In this document: positions 63,051-64,000 of the stretch, in pieces
How the letters are laid out: each line of letters opens with the position of its first letter
Numbering within the stretch: position 1 is the first letter of the stretch
Position numbers and translations under genes: made by a program
Source of the DNA: Trichormus sp. M33_DOE_039
GTDB taxonomy: Bacteria; Cyanobacteriota; Cyanobacteriia; Cyanobacteriales; Nostocaceae
NCBI GenBank assembly: GCA_015296085.1
Contig: DVDT01000104.1
Location: 62,001-126,000 of the forward strand
DNA length: 64,000 nt
Direction: 5' to 3'
The notes under the pieces: generated by a model
Database searches by the model: none
The model's input: only the letters and a program-made list of their open reading frames with translations
Told to the model about the DNA's origin: nothing

Positions 63051-64000
63051 CTAACCTTTACTTTTCGACTTATAAAAGGGACGTTTCACTACAACTGCTG
63101 GGTATGCTTTCCCACGAATTTCTACTGCGAGTTGCTGTCCCACTTTTGAGAATTGGGTGGGAACATAAGCTAATGCTACAGGATAACCAAGTGTGGGTGA
63201 TAAAGTACCACTAGTGACTTCTCCTACTAATCTACCGTCTGCAAGTATTGGGTAGCCGTGACGAGCAATATTACGTCCTTGAGTTTGTATACCTACAAGT
63301 CGGCGTTGCACACCAGCAGCTTTTTGTTGTTGTAAAACGTCTCGACCAATAAAATCGCCTTTAGTATCAAGGTGAACTAGCCAACCCAAACCTGCTTCTA
63401 AGGGTGTGATGGTGTCATCGATATCTTGGCTGTAAAGTGCCATTGCGGCTTCTAAGCGTAGGGTGTCTCTCGCACCTAGTCCACAGGGAACAACACCAGC
63501 ATCAACCAGACTACGCCATAATTCAACCCCGACATCTGGGTCGAGTAAGACTTCAAAACCATCTTCTCCTGTATAACCAGTACGGGCAATAAAGGCGAGT
63601 TTACCTAGTATTGTGACTTGTCTATGACCAAAGGCTTTAATTGGTTGTAAGTCTTCTGTCACAAAAGGTTGTAGATAATTGATGGCTTTTGGCCCTTGAA
63701 CAGCAATTAATACTTTTTCTGGTGAAAGGTCTTGAAATTTAATCTCATTTGGGTCAAGGTGCTGTAAAAACCACGCTTTGTCTTTGGCGGTGGTGGCTGC
63801 ATTGACGATGATGAATACTTGTTGTGTACCAGTGGAATCTTCCCCTTGGTAATAGACAATGATGTCGTCAATAATTCCCGCCTGGGGATTTAATAGTACG
63901 GTGTATTGGGCTTGACCTGGCTGTAAGCGACTCAAATCGGAAGGTACTAAACCCTGGAGTTGAGCAATCAGGTTTTTACCTTCAAGGGAAAATTTACCCA
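63051..64000 (-). CDS. gcvT: glycine cleavage system T-protein (aminomethyltransferase), N-terminus beyond window
   Basis: The frame is open from the stop at 63051 to the window end, so the start is upstream of base 64000; about 316 residues are visible, beginning GKFSLEGKNLIAQLQGL. Seen: YTVLLNPQAGIIDDIIVYYQ, FIARTGYTGEDGFEVLLDP, LGARDTLRLEAAMALYSQDI, ITPLEAGLGWLVHLD and VGEVTSGTLSPTLGYPVALA, the standard T-protein run. It releases ammonia and transfers the methylene group to tetrahydrofolate. First gene of the gcvT-gcvH-gcvP row. Confidence 0.96.
   Translation of the reverse strand, partial: GKFSLEGKNLIAQLQGLVPSDLSRLQPGQAQYTVLLNPQAGIIDDIIVYYQGEDSTGTQQVFIIVNAATTAKDKAWFLQHLDPNEIKFQDLSPEKVLIAVQGPKAINYLQPFVTEDLQPIKAFGHRQVTILGKLAFIARTGYTGEDGFEVLLDPDVGVELWRSLVDAGVVPCGLGARDTLRLEAAMALYSQDIDDTITPLEAGLGWLVHLDTKGDFIGRDVLQQQKAAGVQRRLVGIQTQGRNIARHGYPILADGRLVGEVTSGTLSPTLGYPVALAYVPTQFSKVGQQLAVEIRGKAYPAVVVKRPFYKSKSKG

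Overview
The window looks like chromosome of a filamentous, heterocyst-type cyanobacterium (Nostoc/Anabaena group). The signs are many HIP1 octamers (GCGATCGC), 7-8 bp short tandem repeats such as CCCCAAT/CCCCAGT in the gaps, a high-light-inducible protein, a bilin/RCCR-type reductase, multi-domain Ser/Thr-His kinases and WD40 proteins. I see no rRNA, tRNA, CRISPR array or intact insertion sequence.

Layout. 1-10.9 kb is mostly housekeeping: the start of an alpha-amylase gene, aroA, a thioredoxin-like gene, an hli gene with a HLR1-type site, and a deoxypyrimidine group (thyX, a membrane-tailed dUTPase/dCTP-deaminase-like protein, dcd). Then come a CobA-like protein, an adenylate kinase, rph and pgl. 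Gaps at 2.2 and 11.1 kb each hold a MITE-like element with a 11-bp target duplication; the two copies carry the inner module in opposite orientation. 11.4-17.8 kb holds FHA, M50 protease, tail-collar, SpoIID-like and conserved cyanobacterial genes.

18.0-28.4 kb is a baseplate-type gene group of a contractile injection system (gp25-like, J-like, tail protein I-like) followed by three long accessory proteins, two of them with a transmembrane helix between Ig-like and WD40 or other domains. Sheath, tube, spike and ATPase genes are not in the window. Next are a TPR-CHAT protein with both catalytic residues replaced and a TpsB-type outer-membrane transporter. 32.9-45.2 kb is an enzyme-rich stretch (RCCR-like, nitrilase-like, aldehyde dehydrogenase, HisRS, cupin-like, dihydropyrimidinase-like, Asp/Asn-hydroxylase-like, MDR oxidoreductase, SnoaL-like, haem-oxygenase-like) that could be one pathway; two of its enzymes lack canonical catalytic or metal-binding residues.

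45.5-59 kb is signalling and conflict: a 1880-residue kinase, an N-acetylglucosamine-kinase-like gene, a small stress membrane protein, and then the most interesting locus (53.1-58.8 kb). Here an XRE-type HTH fused to a STAND/NACHT ATPase overlaps a separate WD40 gene, and a small two-helix membrane protein is divergently transcribed across a gap with four copies of a TGCCCT half-site. It reads as an NLR-like sensor split over two genes with a candidate membrane effector; a second STAND ATPase and a Uma2-type nuclease gene are adjacent. 59.3-64 kb is the glycine cleavage cluster gcvT-gcvH-gcvP on the minus strand, with gcvT running off the window.

A recurring theme is small palindromic or tandem repeats that have entered coding sequences in frame (baseplate protein, second STAND protein, WD40 protein). 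All functional calls are from reading the sequence; no database search was run.
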